The notes: a model not told the origin generated them from the sequence alone. 37,282 nt of DNA from Capnocytophaga sp. (GCF_030532915.1 NZ_JAUNKD010000024.1:1-37282), one strand, 5' to 3'; positions 1 through 9,197 are shown, numbered from the stretch's first letter. Translations and numbers: made by a program.

Positions 1-1
1 G

Positions 2-340
2 CTGAAATCCAATGCGGTAGAAGAAAAAGAAGTGGAGGAATTGTACAAGAATTTAGATACGATTTTTCTGAATATTTATCCGAATTTTGTTCAAGAATTT
101 AACGATTTGTTGCTGGACGATGAAAAGATAATTCCGAAAAAAGGCGAATTACTCAATACCGAACTTCGGATTTTTGCTCTTATTCGTTTGGGAATTACCG
201 ACAGCAACAAAATTGCCGAGTTTTTGCGATACTCGCTCCGCACGGTTTACAACTACCGAACCAAAGTGCGCAACAAAGCCAAAGGCGAGCGCGACGAATT
301 TGAAGAAAAAGTAAAAACCATCGGGCGTTGGGACGTATAA
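2..340 (+). CDS. DUF6377-type regulator, 3' end only
   Basis: The frame is open to the left edge, so this is the C-terminal part (about 112 residues) of a longer protein; the internal GTG at 32 is not a convincing start. The segment [20 protein letters not shown] followed by [19 protein letters not shown] is a LuxR-like helix-turn-helix of the kind that ends DUF6377 proteins of Bacteroidota. In that family it follows TPR repeats and a membrane segment, which would lie outside the window. It sits directly upstream of a SusC/SusD pair in the same direction and ends at a clear terminator, so it may regulate the glycan locus; that is inferred from position only. Confidence 0.75.
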   Translation: MKSNAVEEKEVEELYKNLDTIFLNIYPNFVQEFNDLLLDDEKIIPKKGELLNTELRIFALIRLGITDSNKIAEFLRYSLRTVYNYRTKVRNKAKGERDEFEEKVKTIGRWDV

Positions 341-384
341 ATTTATTTTAACGAACAACTTATTTCACAATTTAATTGTATAAA

Positions 385-419
385 AAGCCGAAAAACAAAT
401 TGTTTTCGGCTTCTTTTTT
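385..419 (+). terminator. Rho-independent terminator after the DUF6377 gene
   Basis: A perfect 10-bp stem, AAGCCGAAAA (385-394) pairing with TTTTCGGCTT (403-412), has an 8-nt loop and is followed by a T run. It separates the regulator from susC. Confidence 0.85.
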
Positions 420-539
420 GATGTATTTTAGGTACTTTTTTTGGTTGATTTCAAAATATATATTTCTGAAAATCATCAAAATATATTTTTTAATAAGTAC
501 TTTTATGCTCCGCAGAAAAATAGACGTTTGTATTTTCAA

Positions 540-547
540 TAATTTTG
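540..547 (+). promoter_or_regulatory. Possible -7 promoter element of the SusC/SusD operon
   Basis: TAATTTTG matches the Bacteroidota TAnnTTTG -7 element about 68 bp before the susC ATG. No TTTG lies at the ideal -33 distance. The transcript would carry a leader with a 10-bp inverted repeat, TGAAAGAAAT (553-562) against ATTTCTTTCA (565-574), just upstream of the start. Confidence 0.4.
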
Positions 548-614
548 AGGTGTGAAAGAAATCAATTTCTTTCAGCAGGAAAAAATTAAACGAACCACTT
601 AATATTTTTAATTT

Positions 615-3600
615 ATGGAAGTAGTAAAAAAATATCTAATGAGTTTAGTTCTGCTGCTTGGCGGTGTGATTTTGGCACACGCACAACATCTACCCCGCGT
701 GGCAGGAACGGTAAGTGACGCGTCAGGCGTGCCGCTTGCGGGCGTTTCGGTGGTTGTTAAAGGAACAACCAAAGGTGTTTCAACCGATTTTGACGGAAAA
801 TACGAACTGAAAGACATTCCGCAGGGAGCCGTTTTAGAATTTTCGTTCGTGGGTTTCAAAACCCTTGACGTGCGGGTAACAACCGCTACAATCAACGTGA
901 AAATGACAGAAGAATTGCAAGAAATAGAGGAAGTTATCGTAATTGGTTACGGAACACAGAAAAAAGGAGACGTTACCACCGCTATTACTTCGGTAAGCAC
1001 CAAAGACATTGACGAGCGTCCCATTACATCGGCGGCACAAGCCATTCAAGGGCGTGCGGCAGGAGTTCAGGTGGTACAACCCAGCGGTGTGCCTGGACAA
1101 GGTTTGGCGGTTCGCATTCGCGGAAACACCTCTATTAGTGCTTCAAACGACCCGCTTTATGTGGTGGACGGCATTCCGGTGCAAGACATCAACAACATTG
1201 CCCCGACTGACATTCAGGATATGCAAATCTTGAAAGATGCTTCATCATCAGCGATTTATGGTTCGCGTGCCGCTAATGGTGTAGTTTTGATTACTACCAA
1301 AGGTGGTAAGCAAGGGGAAGCGAGAGTGTCGGTTAGTTCTTACATCGGAGTATCGGAAGTAGCAAATCAAATCTATTCACTCAACGCAGCTCAATACAAA
1401 ACGTTGATGGATGAGATTGATGCAACACGACCTTCGCTTGTTAATAATAAGCCTACCATACCCAGCGGATTGACAGATGTAACCAACTGGCATAAAGAGA
1501 CATACCGCACTAGTTTTAACCGTAATTATCAAGTGTCTGTTTCAAATGCCACTGAAAAGAGTAATTATTTTATCTCCGGGGGTTATGTTAAAGACGATGG
1601 GGTAATCCGTTCTTCGTTTTTTGAACGATACAATGTGCGTATGAACTTGGAAAACAAGTTGAAAAATTGGCTTGCAATCAGCACGAATCTTTCTTATTCT
1701 GATTATGTGTCGAATAGCATTATTTCCGGACAAGGTGCTAACAGAGCAGGGGTGGTGCTTTCGGTTATTAATACGCCAACTTACGCTCCTATTTGGAATC
1801 TTGAAAAACCTGAGCAGTACTATGATAACTTCTACGGCGGAAGAATGACCCATCCGGTAGAAAACATATCACGAAATGCTGATAATTTGAACAAAAACAG
1901 CCGTTTTGTAGGTGGTGGTTCAGCGATAATAAGTTTTACTGATAATTTGAAATTCAAAAGCTCTTTTGCGTTAGACCGTCTTGATAACAAACATACGCGT
2001 TGGACAGACCCTGTTTTGTCTCGATATGGTCGTGAAACACTTCACGGTCAGTCTGTTGATGAGCGAATTAACACCACGCAATTAACCTTTGATAATCTCT
2101 TGACGTTTGACAAAACTTTCGGAAATCATAATTTGTCACTCTTGGCGGGAACTTCCGGAACTACTTTCAAATATGACAGAAGCTACATACAGGGAACGCA
2201 TTATTCATCATCAGACATAAAAACACTCAATGCTGCAAACCGTATAGATCCTAATTTGACGGGCACGAGCGGGTACGAATGGGCAATGATGTCTTATTTG
2301 GGGCGTGTTTCTTACAATTATGATAGTAAATATCTTCTTACGGCTAATTTTCGTGCCGATGGTTCTTCAAAATTAGCACCGGGCAAGCGTTGGGGTTATT
2401 TTCCTTCGGTTTCAGTGGGTTGGAGAGTTTCTAACGAAGATTTCTTAAAAGAGGTTTCTTGGCTTTCCGAGCTGAAACTTCGCGGAGGCTGGGGACAAGT
2501 GGGTAACCAAGCCGGAATAGGTTCTTACGGATATTTACAACTCTATAAAATCACTCGTGTCAATTGGTGGGAAACGGGTAATGCAAATGCGTACGTGTCA
2601 TTAACACCTTCATCGTTTTCAAACCCTGATTTGACTTGGGAGAAAACCACACAAACCAACTTCGGGATTGATATTGCGTTGTTTAACAATCGGTTGTCTC
2701 TTTCAGCCGATGCATACTACAAAAAAACAACCGATTTGTTGATGAATGTGGACCTTCCTGCCACTTCACCCATTCCGTCTATTTATCGCAATGAAGGAGA
2801 AATGGAAAATAAAGGATTGGAATTTTCACTTGACAGCCGTAATTTAGTAGGGCAATTCAACTGGAATACAAACTTTAATATCTCATTCAACAGAAATAAA
2901 CTTACAAGTTTGAAATTACAGAAAATATATTATTACGCTCCAACTTCTGAGGCTACCAACGAGCGGGTTGTTCGTCTTGAAGAAGGCAAACCACTGGGTC
3001 AATTTTGGGGTTATATCAGTGATGGTGTAAATCCGCAAACGGGTGATATTGTGTATCGTGACGTAAACGGAGACGGGCGCGTTACGGTTAGCGATAAAAC
3101 TTATATAGGTGACCCGAACCCTGATTTTACTTTTGGATTGACCAATGATTTTTCGTATAAAAACTTTTCATTGAGCGTGTTTTTACAAGGTTCATACGGA
3201 AATGACATTTACAACGCTTCCCGTATCGAAACCGAAGGTATGCACAATCAACGCAACCAATCCACAGAAGTGTTGCATCGTTGGACAACTCCGGGACAAA
3301 TTACACACGTGCCACGAGCTTTTGCCGGAACAAAAAATATTTTGGCATCTTCTCGTTGGGTGGAAGACGGTTCATATCTTCGTGTGAAATCAGTAACGCT
3401 TTCTTACAATGTGCCTACACAAAGTTTGGAAAGGTTAGGAATCCGAAAAATACAGCCTTATTTCACGGCTCAAAACTTATTTACCCTAACCAATTACAAA
3501 GGCTTTGACCCCGAAGTGAACCAGTTTGCCAATGCCAATACTCCTGTGTTGGGAATTGATTGGGGAACATATCCGCAAACCAAAACATTTATTTTTGGTG

Positions 3601-3617
3601 TGAATGTTGAATTTTAA
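615..3617 (+). CDS. SusC/RagA-family TonB-dependent outer-membrane transporter
   Basis: This 1000-residue protein imports glycan fragments across the outer membrane, powered by TonB. Residues 1-24 are a signal peptide ending AHAQ. A carboxypeptidase-D-like regulatory domain follows (about 28-105, AGTVSDASGVPLAGVSVVVK), then a TonB-box-like EEVIVIGYGTQ near 105-115. The plug domain (about 115-230, with IRGNTSISASNDPLYVVDGI) and a long beta-barrel ending in the aromatic terminus FGVNVEF complete it. Length and order are typical of SusC. It is followed after 12 bp by SusD and then GH30, so the three are one operon. The substrate cannot be read from this protein; the neighbouring GH30 and GH3 enzymes suggest a beta-linked glucan. 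Confidence 0.95.
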   Translation: MEVVKKYLMSLVLLLGGVILAHAQHLPRVAGTVSDASGVPLAGVSVVVKGTTKGVSTDFDGKYELKDIPQGAVLEFSFVGFKTLDVRVTTATINVKMTEELQEIEEVIVIGYGTQKKGDVTTAITSVSTKDIDERPITSAAQAIQGRAAGVQVVQPSGVPGQGLAVRIRGNTSISASNDPLYVVDGIPVQDINNIAPTDIQDMQILKDASSSAIYGSRAANGVVLITTKGGKQGEARVSVSSYIGVSEVANQIYSLNAAQYKTLMDEIDATRPSLVNNKPTIPSGLTDVTNWHKETYRTSFNRNYQVSVSNATEKSNYFISGGYVKDDGVIRSSFFERYNVRMNLENKLKNWLAISTNLSYSDYVSNSIISGQGANRAGVVLSVINTPTYAPIWNLEKPEQYYDNFYGGRMTHPVENISRNADNLNKNSRFVGGGSAIISFTDNLKFKSSFALDRLDNKHTRWTDPVLSRYGRETLHGQSVDERINTTQLTFDNLLTFDKTFGNHNLSLLAGTSGTTFKYDRSYIQGTHYSSSDIKTLNAANRIDPNLTGTSGYEWAMMSYLGRVSYNYDSKYLLTANFRADGSSKLAPGKRWGYFPSVSVGWRVSNEDFLKEVSWLSELKLRGGWGQVGNQAGIGSYGYLQLYKITRVNWWETGNANAYVSLTPSSFSNPDLTWEKTTQTNFGIDIALFNNRLSLSADAYYKKTTDLLMNVDLPATSPIPSIYRNEGEMENKGLEFSLDSRNLVGQFNWNTNFNISFNRNKLTSLKLQKIYYYAPTSEATNERVVRLEEGKPLGQFWGYISDGVNPQTGDIVYRDVNGDGRVTVSDKTYIGDPNPDFTFGLTNDFSYKNFSLSVFLQGSYGNDIYNASRIETEGMHNQRNQSTEVLHRWTTPGQITHVPRAFAGTKNILASSRWVEDGSYLRVKSVTLSYNVPTQSLERLGIRKIQPYFTAQNLFTLTNYKGFDPEVNQFANANTPVLGIDWGTYPQTKTFIFGVNVEF

Positions 3618-3629
3618 AATTTGATAGTG

Positions 3630-5126
3630 ATGAAAAAATATATAATACCTTTTGTTTTACTGGTTGCCTTGCAGGCTTCTTGTAGTTTGGATAAAGACCC
3701 CATCTCTGATTATAGCGAAAAAACAAGAAGTCATAAAGACGCAACGTATACTACCCGTGCTGAAATAAAGGCTGCTTATGATGCTATCTATACTTATATC
3801 AAAGGTAGCGGACAAGAATATTGGATGCTTGATGCTTTGGCTAATTTTGAAGTGCGTTCTGATAATGCGTATGCAGGAACAACCGATTTACCCGTAGTTT
3901 CCGTAGAACAGAACATACAAGCTCCTGACAATACAAATATTGCACGTGATTGGAGAGGATACTTAGCGGGAATAGCCCGAGCCAATATGGTAATTGCTAA
4001 TATTGACGGTGTAACAGACACGTCTCTTACAGATAGTGAGCGCAAGCAATGGAAAGCCGAAGCACAGATTTTTCGTGCTTGGATGTACTTTGAAATGGTG
4101 CGTATGTGGGGTAATGTACCACTCATTCCTGCTGAAAATATTCCTGTAATCACCTCTGATAACATTGATGAAATTTATGCGTTGTTGTATCCCGAAAAAA
4201 GAAATGCTGTTTCGGAGGTGTATGCCGATATCGTTGCTAATTTGGAAGAGGCTTTACAAAACGCTCCTAACGTAAATGTGTCTAATAAGTTTTTGTTAAC
4301 CAAGGGGGTAGCTAATGCTCTTCTGGCAAAGGTGTATGCCGAAAAACCAATTCGTGATTACGCTAAAACTGTGCAGTATTGTGATGCCGTTATTCAGTCA
4401 GGATATAGTTTAGTGGCTAATTATGCCGATTTGTTCCAACTTAATTCCGGAAGCACAGACGTTAAGCTTCGTAATTCATCTGAGTCAATTTTTGAAATTT
4501 CATATCAAGGAGGCGGATGTTGGGTAGGCGGTATTGTAGGTAAAAACTATCTCAATGCCAACAGCACGATCAGTTGGAGAAGATGGGTAGCCCCTTCACG
4601 TTCACTAATGGCTGATTTTGATTCCGAAGGTGATGTTATTCGTAAAGAACAATCCATTGTGTACGAAAAAGTTAATTACGAAAATTACTATCCGAAGGAT
4701 AATTATCCGTTCGTGTATAAACTTCGTTCAAATGCAAACAGCGTGATTAAGTTGCGTTTGGCTGACATTTTATTGCTCAAAGCAGAAGCCTTAGTGGCAA
4801 TGGGGAATTTAAATGATGCTGCCGCATTGGTAAATCAAGTGCGAGCCAGAGTGAATTTGCCTCCCTTGGCATCAAACGTTACTGCATCACAAGAAGCAAT
4901 GAAAGCTGCCGTGCTTAAAGAGCGTCGTATGGAATTGGCTTTTGAAGGGCATCGTTGGTTTGATTTAATTCGTAACGAGAAAGTTATTGAGGTGATGAAC
5001 GCTTTGAACACAACTGATTCAGGACGTTTAAAAATGAATTCAATGACTGAGCAATCAATCATATACCCAATTCCACAAACTGAACTCGATAAAAATCCAA
5101 AACTCATTCAAAACCCCGGTTATTAA
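3630..5126 (+). CDS. SusD/RagB-family glycan-binding lipoprotein
   Basis: This is the surface lipoprotein partner that caps the SusC barrel and binds glycan. I chose the ATG at 3630 rather than the in-frame TTG at 3621: it gives a clean lipoprotein signal, MKKYIIPFVLLVALQASC, with Cys18 as the acylated residue. The residues after Cys (SLDKDP) are acidic and lysine-containing, loosely like the surface-export signal described in Capnocytophaga. The TPR-like SusD fold is supported by AQIFRAWMYFEMVRMWGNVP in the middle and RRMELAFEGHRWFDLIR near the C terminus, both SusD hallmarks. Its stop overlaps the GH30 start by one base (TAATG), which points to translational coupling. Confidence 0.95.
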   Translation: MKKYIIPFVLLVALQASCSLDKDPISDYSEKTRSHKDATYTTRAEIKAAYDAIYTYIKGSGQEYWMLDALANFEVRSDNAYAGTTDLPVVSVEQNIQAPDNTNIARDWRGYLAGIARANMVIANIDGVTDTSLTDSERKQWKAEAQIFRAWMYFEMVRMWGNVPLIPAENIPVITSDNIDEIYALLYPEKRNAVSEVYADIVANLEEALQNAPNVNVSNKFLLTKGVANALLAKVYAEKPIRDYAKTVQYCDAVIQSGYSLVANYADLFQLNSGSTDVKLRNSSESIFEISYQGGGCWVGGIVGKNYLNANSTISWRRWVAPSRSLMADFDSEGDVIRKEQSIVYEKVNYENYYPKDNYPFVYKLRSNANSVIKLRLADILLLKAEALVAMGNLNDAAALVNQVRARVNLPPLASNVTASQEAMKAAVLKERRMELAFEGHRWFDLIRNEKVIEVMNALNTTDSGRLKMNSMTEQSIIYPIPQTELDKNPKLIQNPGY

Positions 5127-6595
5127 TGACACGCATTTCTCTATCATATCTGAGTTGCCTTGTAGGGTTGTTCGCTGCGTGTAACAACCCGAAAGGCAAC
5201 CCAACAGACCCCTCTGACACTGCGTCAGAGCGGGTATCTGTGTGGGTTTCAAGCGGTGACAGAACTAAAAGTTTTCATTTTGAGGAATTGGAATTTCTGA
5301 ACGAAACTCCTGAAAAAGGGGCTTGCGTTAGGCTCAATCCGTCTGAGAAATTCCAATCGGTTTATGGCTTTGGTTCGGCAATTACGGGTTCAACCTGTTT
5401 TAATCTTTTCCAAATGGAAGAAAATGACCGAAACGCCTTTCTCACCGAAACGTTTTCGCCCGAAAAAATGGCACAGAGTTACATTCGCGTGCCTATTGGC
5501 TGTTCTGATTTTTCACTGAGTGAATACACTTGTTGTGATAAAGAAGGAATCGAGCATTTTGCACTGGCACAGGAAGATACACAGTATATTATCCCGATTT
5601 TAAAGGAAATTATCCGTATTAATCCTTCCGTAAAAATTATCGGCTCACCTTGGACGGCACCCCGCTGGATGAAGGTGAACAATCTCAAAGAACTAAAACC
5701 GCATAACGAGTGGACAAGCGGACATCTAAACCCCAAATATTATGACGATTACGCACGTTATTTCGTAAAATGGATTGAAGCAATGCAGGCAAACGGCATT
5801 CCCATTGAGGCAATCACAATCCAAAACGAACCGCTTAATCGGGGTAATTCCGCTTCAATGTTTATGGGGTGGCAAGAACAACTTGCGTTCGTAAAACAAT
5901 CGCTGGGAAAAACCTTGCAACAGGCAGGATTAAACACAAAAGTGTATCTGTTCGACCATAATTACAACTACGACAATATGCCCGAACAGAAGCATTATCC
6001 GCTTCATATTTACGCCGACAAAGAGGCTTCTCAGTACATTACGGGCAGCGCCTATCACAATTACGGCGGGCAATTTTCTGAATTGGAATACGTTCATAAT
6101 CAAGCTCCTGACAAAGAACTTATTTTTACCGAAACTTCCATAGGAAAATGGAATGACGGTAGAAATCTTTCCCATCGTTTGGCGGATGATATGGAGCAAA
6201 TCGGAATCGGGACGCTCAACAATTGGTGTAAGGCGGTTATCGTTTGGAACTTACTTTTGGACGAAAACGGCGGACCTTATCGCGAATTGGGTTGCAAAAC
6301 CTGTTTTGGGGCGGTGGACATCGCTTCCGATTATAAAACCCTGACACACAACTCGCATTACTACGTTATCGGGCATTTGGCAAAAGTTATTAAACCCAAT
6401 GCGGTTCGCATCGCACATCAACTAACTGATGTTGAGGGAATTTTGTGTACTTCCTTCCTTAATGATGACGGTAGCTACGCACTGGTTTTGCTCAACAAAG
6501 CAACTGAAAATAAAATCGTAACCATAACCGATGGCACAAAAACCTTCCGATGTGAAGTGCCGGCTAATGCCGTGGCTTCTTTCCGTTGGAAATAG
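5126..6595 (+). CDS. GH30-family beta-glycosidase lipoprotein, possible beta-1,6-glucanase
   Basis: This retaining glycoside hydrolase has 489 residues. The lipobox LFAAC places the acylated Cys at residue 19, so the enzyme is probably anchored at the cell surface or outer membrane. GH30 signatures are YGFGSAITGS near 80-90, SPWTAPRWMK near 174-183, the acid/base Glu235 in TIQNEPL and the nucleophile Glu336 in FTETS. The last 100 residues look like the beta-sandwich that packs on the GH30 barrel. Family members include glucosylceramidases, endo-beta-1,6-glucanases and xylanases. Co-transcription with SusCD and the nearby GH3 favours beta-1,6-glucan, but the subfamily was not tested. Confidence 0.9.
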   Translation: MTRISLSYLSCLVGLFAACNNPKGNPTDPSDTASERVSVWVSSGDRTKSFHFEELEFLNETPEKGACVRLNPSEKFQSVYGFGSAITGSTCFNLFQMEENDRNAFLTETFSPEKMAQSYIRVPIGCSDFSLSEYTCCDKEGIEHFALAQEDTQYIIPILKEIIRINPSVKIIGSPWTAPRWMKVNNLKELKPHNEWTSGHLNPKYYDDYARYFVKWIEAMQANGIPIEAITIQNEPLNRGNSASMFMGWQEQLAFVKQSLGKTLQQAGLNTKVYLFDHNYNYDNMPEQKHYPLHIYADKEASQYITGSAYHNYGGQFSELEYVHNQAPDKELIFTETSIGKWNDGRNLSHRLADDMEQIGIGTLNNWCKAVIVWNLLLDENGGPYRELGCKTCFGAVDIASDYKTLTHNSHYYVIGHLAKVIKPNAVRIAHQLTDVEGILCTSFLNDDGSYALVLLNKATENKIVTITDGTKTFRCEVPANAVASFRWK

Positions 6596-6619
6596 ACCTT
6601 ATATAGAAATACAATCTTT

Positions 6620-7231
6620 ATGAAAGACGTGCAGCAAAAAAAAGCAAGTTCCGAATTCGAAACAATTGTTATTTACGCGCATCCTTATGAAAAAAGTTTT
6701 AATTACGCTATTTTGCAAGAAACCGAAAAAATATTAAAAAACAGAGGAGGAGCTTATCGAACAATTGATTTGTATGCTGAAAAATTTAATCCTGTGTATT
6801 CCAAAGAAGAATTAGCCTTGTTTAGTAAAGGAGAAGCACTTGACCCACAAGTGTTACGGTATCAACAGTATCTTAAACAGGCTAAACGATTGATCTTCAT
6901 TTTTCCTATTTGGTGGGGGAATGTCCCTGCTATTGTTAAAGGATTTTTTGATAAAGTCTTTCTTAAAACATTGGCTTATGAAGAGACTAAATTAGGTACA
7001 TTGAAAGGAAAATTGACTAATATAGAACAGGCTTTTATCATAACAACAGCAACAGCGCCCACTTTTTATTTGAAATTTTTTAGTGGAGATGCCATACGGA
7101 AAATAGTTATCAATCATACATTAAAAAGTGTAGGAGTGAAAAAAGGAAAGTGGCTCAATTGTGGAGCTGCCAATAAAATTACTGATGAAAAACGTCAAAA
7201 ATTCTTAAAGAAAATATCAAAATATATATAA
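6620..7231 (+). CDS. Flavodoxin-fold NAD(P)H-dependent oxidoreductase (quinone reductase type)
   Basis: The 203-residue cytoplasmic protein belongs to the Flavodoxin_2/NQO family, which reduces quinones or similar acceptors using FMN or FAD. The nucleotide-binding start IVIYAHPYEKSFNYAIL (about 11-27) and the central FIFPIWWGNVPAIVKGFFDK (about 92-111) are characteristic. There is no signal peptide. It starts 24 bp after the GH30 stop and may be in the same transcript, but its codons are visibly more AT-rich than those of its neighbours and its role has no obvious link to glycan use. It may have arrived separately. Confidence 0.85.
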   Translation: MKDVQQKKASSEFETIVIYAHPYEKSFNYAILQETEKILKNRGGAYRTIDLYAEKFNPVYSKEELALFSKGEALDPQVLRYQQYLKQAKRLIFIFPIWWGNVPAIVKGFFDKVFLKTLAYEETKLGTLKGKLTNIEQAFIITTATAPTFYLKFFSGDAIRKIVINHTLKSVGVKKGKWLNCGAANKITDEKRQKFLKKISKYI

Positions 7232-7262
7232 TTCGTCTGTAAAAGCAATAAAAATTTAACCA

Positions 7263-7967
7263 ATGAGAAAAATATATCCAATTTTAGTATTTTTTGTAAG
7301 TGTTGTGATGTGGGGGCAACAAACAACCACCATTCGGGCAAATATCCCTTTTGAAAGAAGCGACCGCACCGAATGGATAAAACGTTATCAACACGATATT
7401 GACGCTTACAAGAAAGAAAATCGAAAAATAGACCGCTCGTGCGACGTGCTTTTCTTGGGCAGTTCGTCCATCAACCTATGGAAAACCATTTATGAGGATT
7501 TTGCTCCCTTGAAGATTATCAGGCGTTCGTATGGAGGCTCAACCTTGCGCGATATGCTTTATTATTATAAGGTGATAGCCAAGGGGTATCAACCTAAAAA
7601 GATACTTCTGTATGTTGAAAACGATTTGGGTTCGAGCAAAGAAAGTGTTTCCGCTGTGAAATGTTTTGACCTTTTCAGAATATTCATCAGCAAATTAAAA
7701 AAGGATTATCCGAATGCACAGCTTTTTGTGGTGTCGCTCAAACCATCGGAACACAAAGCCGACCAACTGAAAGACCAACTTTTGGTAAACAGCTGGTTAC
7801 AAGCTAATGCTGCCGACCAAAATTATACTTACATCGACATAACCAAAACGATGTATGATGCCGAAGGAAACCTTCGAAAAGATATTTTTGTGGAAGACAA
7901 TCTGCATCTCAACGCCGAAGGTTACCGACTTTGGACGGAAATCATCAAGCCGTATTTGATGAAGTAA
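7263..7967 (+). CDS. Secreted SGNH/GDSL-family hydrolase
   Basis: The 234-residue protein has a signal peptide (residues 1-19, ending MWGQ) and the SGNH hydrolase blocks. The nucleophile serine lies in FLGSSSINLW (residues 64-73), a glycine of the oxyanion hole in SYGGSTLRDM (79-88), an Asn in the segment VENDLGSS (118-125), and the Asp212/His215 pair in EDNLHLN. It is expected to act in the periplasm or outside as an esterase or lipase. Given the glycan locus, an acetyl-esterase role is plausible but not shown. It lies 31 bp after the oxidoreductase and is the last gene before the 1.4-kb non-coding gap. Confidence 0.85.
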   Translation: MRKIYPILVFFVSVVMWGQQTTTIRANIPFERSDRTEWIKRYQHDIDAYKKENRKIDRSCDVLFLGSSSINLWKTIYEDFAPLKIIRRSYGGSTLRDMLYYYKVIAKGYQPKKILLYVENDLGSSKESVSAVKCFDLFRIFISKLKKDYPNAQLFVVSLKPSEHKADQLKDQLLVNSWLQANAADQNYTYIDITKTMYDAEGNLRKDIFVEDNLHLNAEGYRLWTEIIKPYLMK

Positions 7968-7977
7968 TAAACAAACA

Positions 7978-8020
7978 GTTGTCGTTGCTCTTGGCAATGC
8001 CCAAGGCTGCTAACGACAAC
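7978..8020 (+). terminator. Two-part hairpin after the SGNH hydrolase
   Basis: The outer stem GTTGTCGTT (7978-7986) pairs with AACGACAAC (8012-8020), and an inner stem CTTGG pairs with CCAAG. No T run follows, so it may be an RNA 3'-end stabiliser or a weak terminator rather than a classical one. Confidence 0.5.
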
Positions 8021-8157
8021 CCGAAATAGTTGTAAAATTAAGATAAAGGAAGTAAGTCAGCCGGTGTGTAAAAGGCTGATATGTTTGCACTTTATGGGTG
8101 TTTTGTTGTGTGGAGTTATAAAAAATGAAAGTATTTTTACAATTTTTTTGAATTTAA

Positions 8158-8189
8158 TTGTTGTATTTAATAAAATTTTTGTAATTTTG
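8158..8189 (+). promoter_or_regulatory. Bacteroidota-type promoter with no gene behind it
   Basis: TTGTTG (8158-8163), 18 bp of spacing and TAATTTTG (8182-8189) fit the flavobacterial -33/-7 pattern well. Predicted transcription starts near 8196 and runs into the repeat array rather than a recognisable gene. It could drive a non-coding RNA or a very long GH3 leader. Confidence 0.55.
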
Positions 8190-8291
8190 TCCGCGACAGC
8201 ATTTAACGCTTTAAGCGTGTTTGAATGTTCATTGATTTTGATGTGCCGACTTTCGGAAAAGATGCCGACTAAATTGTCTTTCAACAAGGAG

Positions 8292-8720
8292 ATTATTGGA
8301 TAGTTTCGGGTTTATTCTTATGGAAGGATGCAAAAAATTATGGTTTTTACCAATCCGCTGATGGGCAGGTTGGGAAACTATTGGGTAGTTTGGTAGCTTT
8401 CCTGTGGGTTGGCTGTGAAACATTGCGGTTTTTACCAATCCGCTGATGGGCAGGTTGGGAAACTATCGGGTAGTTTGGTAGCTTTCCTGTGGGTTGGCTG
8501 TGAAAAATCCGAAAGAATGGCAATCTGCCGTTGGTGTAGCTGTCAAAATCAAGAACAGATGGTAATGTGTAACCATTTTTGCTATGTTCTGAAACATACT
8601 GTTAATTGCAATTCCCTTGTAGGGTTACTACGGATTGGAGTTTCTCATAGCCGTCAAAACAATTGGGTGGTGTACGCACGGTGCGTTTGCCATCGGCGGG
8701 CTGTGAAACTAACTATCGGA
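8292..8720. repeat. Tandem array A: 85-bp duplications built from ~21-bp units
   Basis: Bases 8342-8420 recur at 8427-8505 with a single difference (8382 versus 8467), a period of 85 bp. A more decayed copy in the same register is visible at 8292-8339. Each 85-bp copy divides into units of 21, 21, 22 and 21 bp, three of which begin TGGG and carry a central TTTGG or GGTTGG-like core. Further degenerate 21-bp units can be followed to about 8720, less surely. Confidence 0.75.
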
Positions 8721-8774
8721 AATTCTTTTTCATAACATTTATAATTTTAAGTTTACTAAAATGAGGAATGCGGG

Positions 8775-8799
8775 GAGGAAAGCCGTAAAGGCTTTCCTC
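8775..8799. repeat. Perfect 10-bp hairpin
   Basis: GAGGAAAGCC (8775-8784) pairs exactly with GGCTTTCCTC (8790-8799) across the loop GTAAA. No T run follows, so it is not a standard terminator. Confidence 0.6.
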
Positions 8800-8883
8800 T
8801 ACTGCTCTTCATTGAAGGGGCTGAAATCAAGTTTAGTTTATGCGGAAATAATTTTTTCATAGAATATTTTTATAATAATCAGT

Positions 8884-8986
8884 TAAAAGCACTGCATTTG
8901 GGGGGTTTGACATATTATTATAATTTAAGAATTCACAGGGTAGCGATACCCAAAACCTAATTTTGCCCCTCAATGCACTGCTTTTA
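8884..8986. mobile_element. Possible 103-bp MITE-like remnant bounded by inverted repeats
   Basis: The left end (8884-8904, TAAAAGCACTGCATT then a G run) matches the reverse complement of the right end (8966-8986) at 18 of 21 positions. The interior is AT-rich, with a small GGGTA/TACCC hairpin. There is no transposase and no clear target duplication, so it could equally be a structured RNA. Confidence 0.35.
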
Positions 8987-9068
8987 CGTAACTTGACGCA
9001 ATTAACATTCGTATCAATTTTGCTTTTTCATAGTCTTGTACTGTTTAGATTAATAAATGGCATTCAGG

Positions 9069-9142
9069 TAAGGGGCTTTTAGGTTCTTAAAGCAGGTAAC
9101 ATCTTTCAAAACTTTGAACCATTGAGCATTAAAAGCCCTTTA
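9069..9142. repeat. Nested inverted repeat
   Basis: An outer stem pairs TAAGGGGCTTTTA (9069-9081) with TAAAAGCCCTTTA (9130-9142), with one mismatch. Inside, GGTTC (9082-9086) pairs with GAACC (9116-9120). The two stems are co-oriented, as in a folded RNA. Confidence 0.45.
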
Positions 9143-9197
9143 TTTAGAGTGTCTCTTCTCGGCTAAAACAGGTTGGGCTTGTTGCACACACCGCACT

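Noticed and set aside
8064-8303. Overlapping open frames on both strands in the 8.1-8.3 kb gap
   Set aside because: The region contains a good promoter and AT-rich sequence; neither frame shows a domain or a credible start.
8340-8509. CRISPR array
   Set aside because: The repeats are contiguous, with no unique spacers, and there are no cas genes in the window.
8409-8735. Open frame of 108 codons across array A
   Set aside because: Its sequence is made of the 85-bp repeat and its degenerate continuation, with no recognisable domain; it is a by-product of the array.
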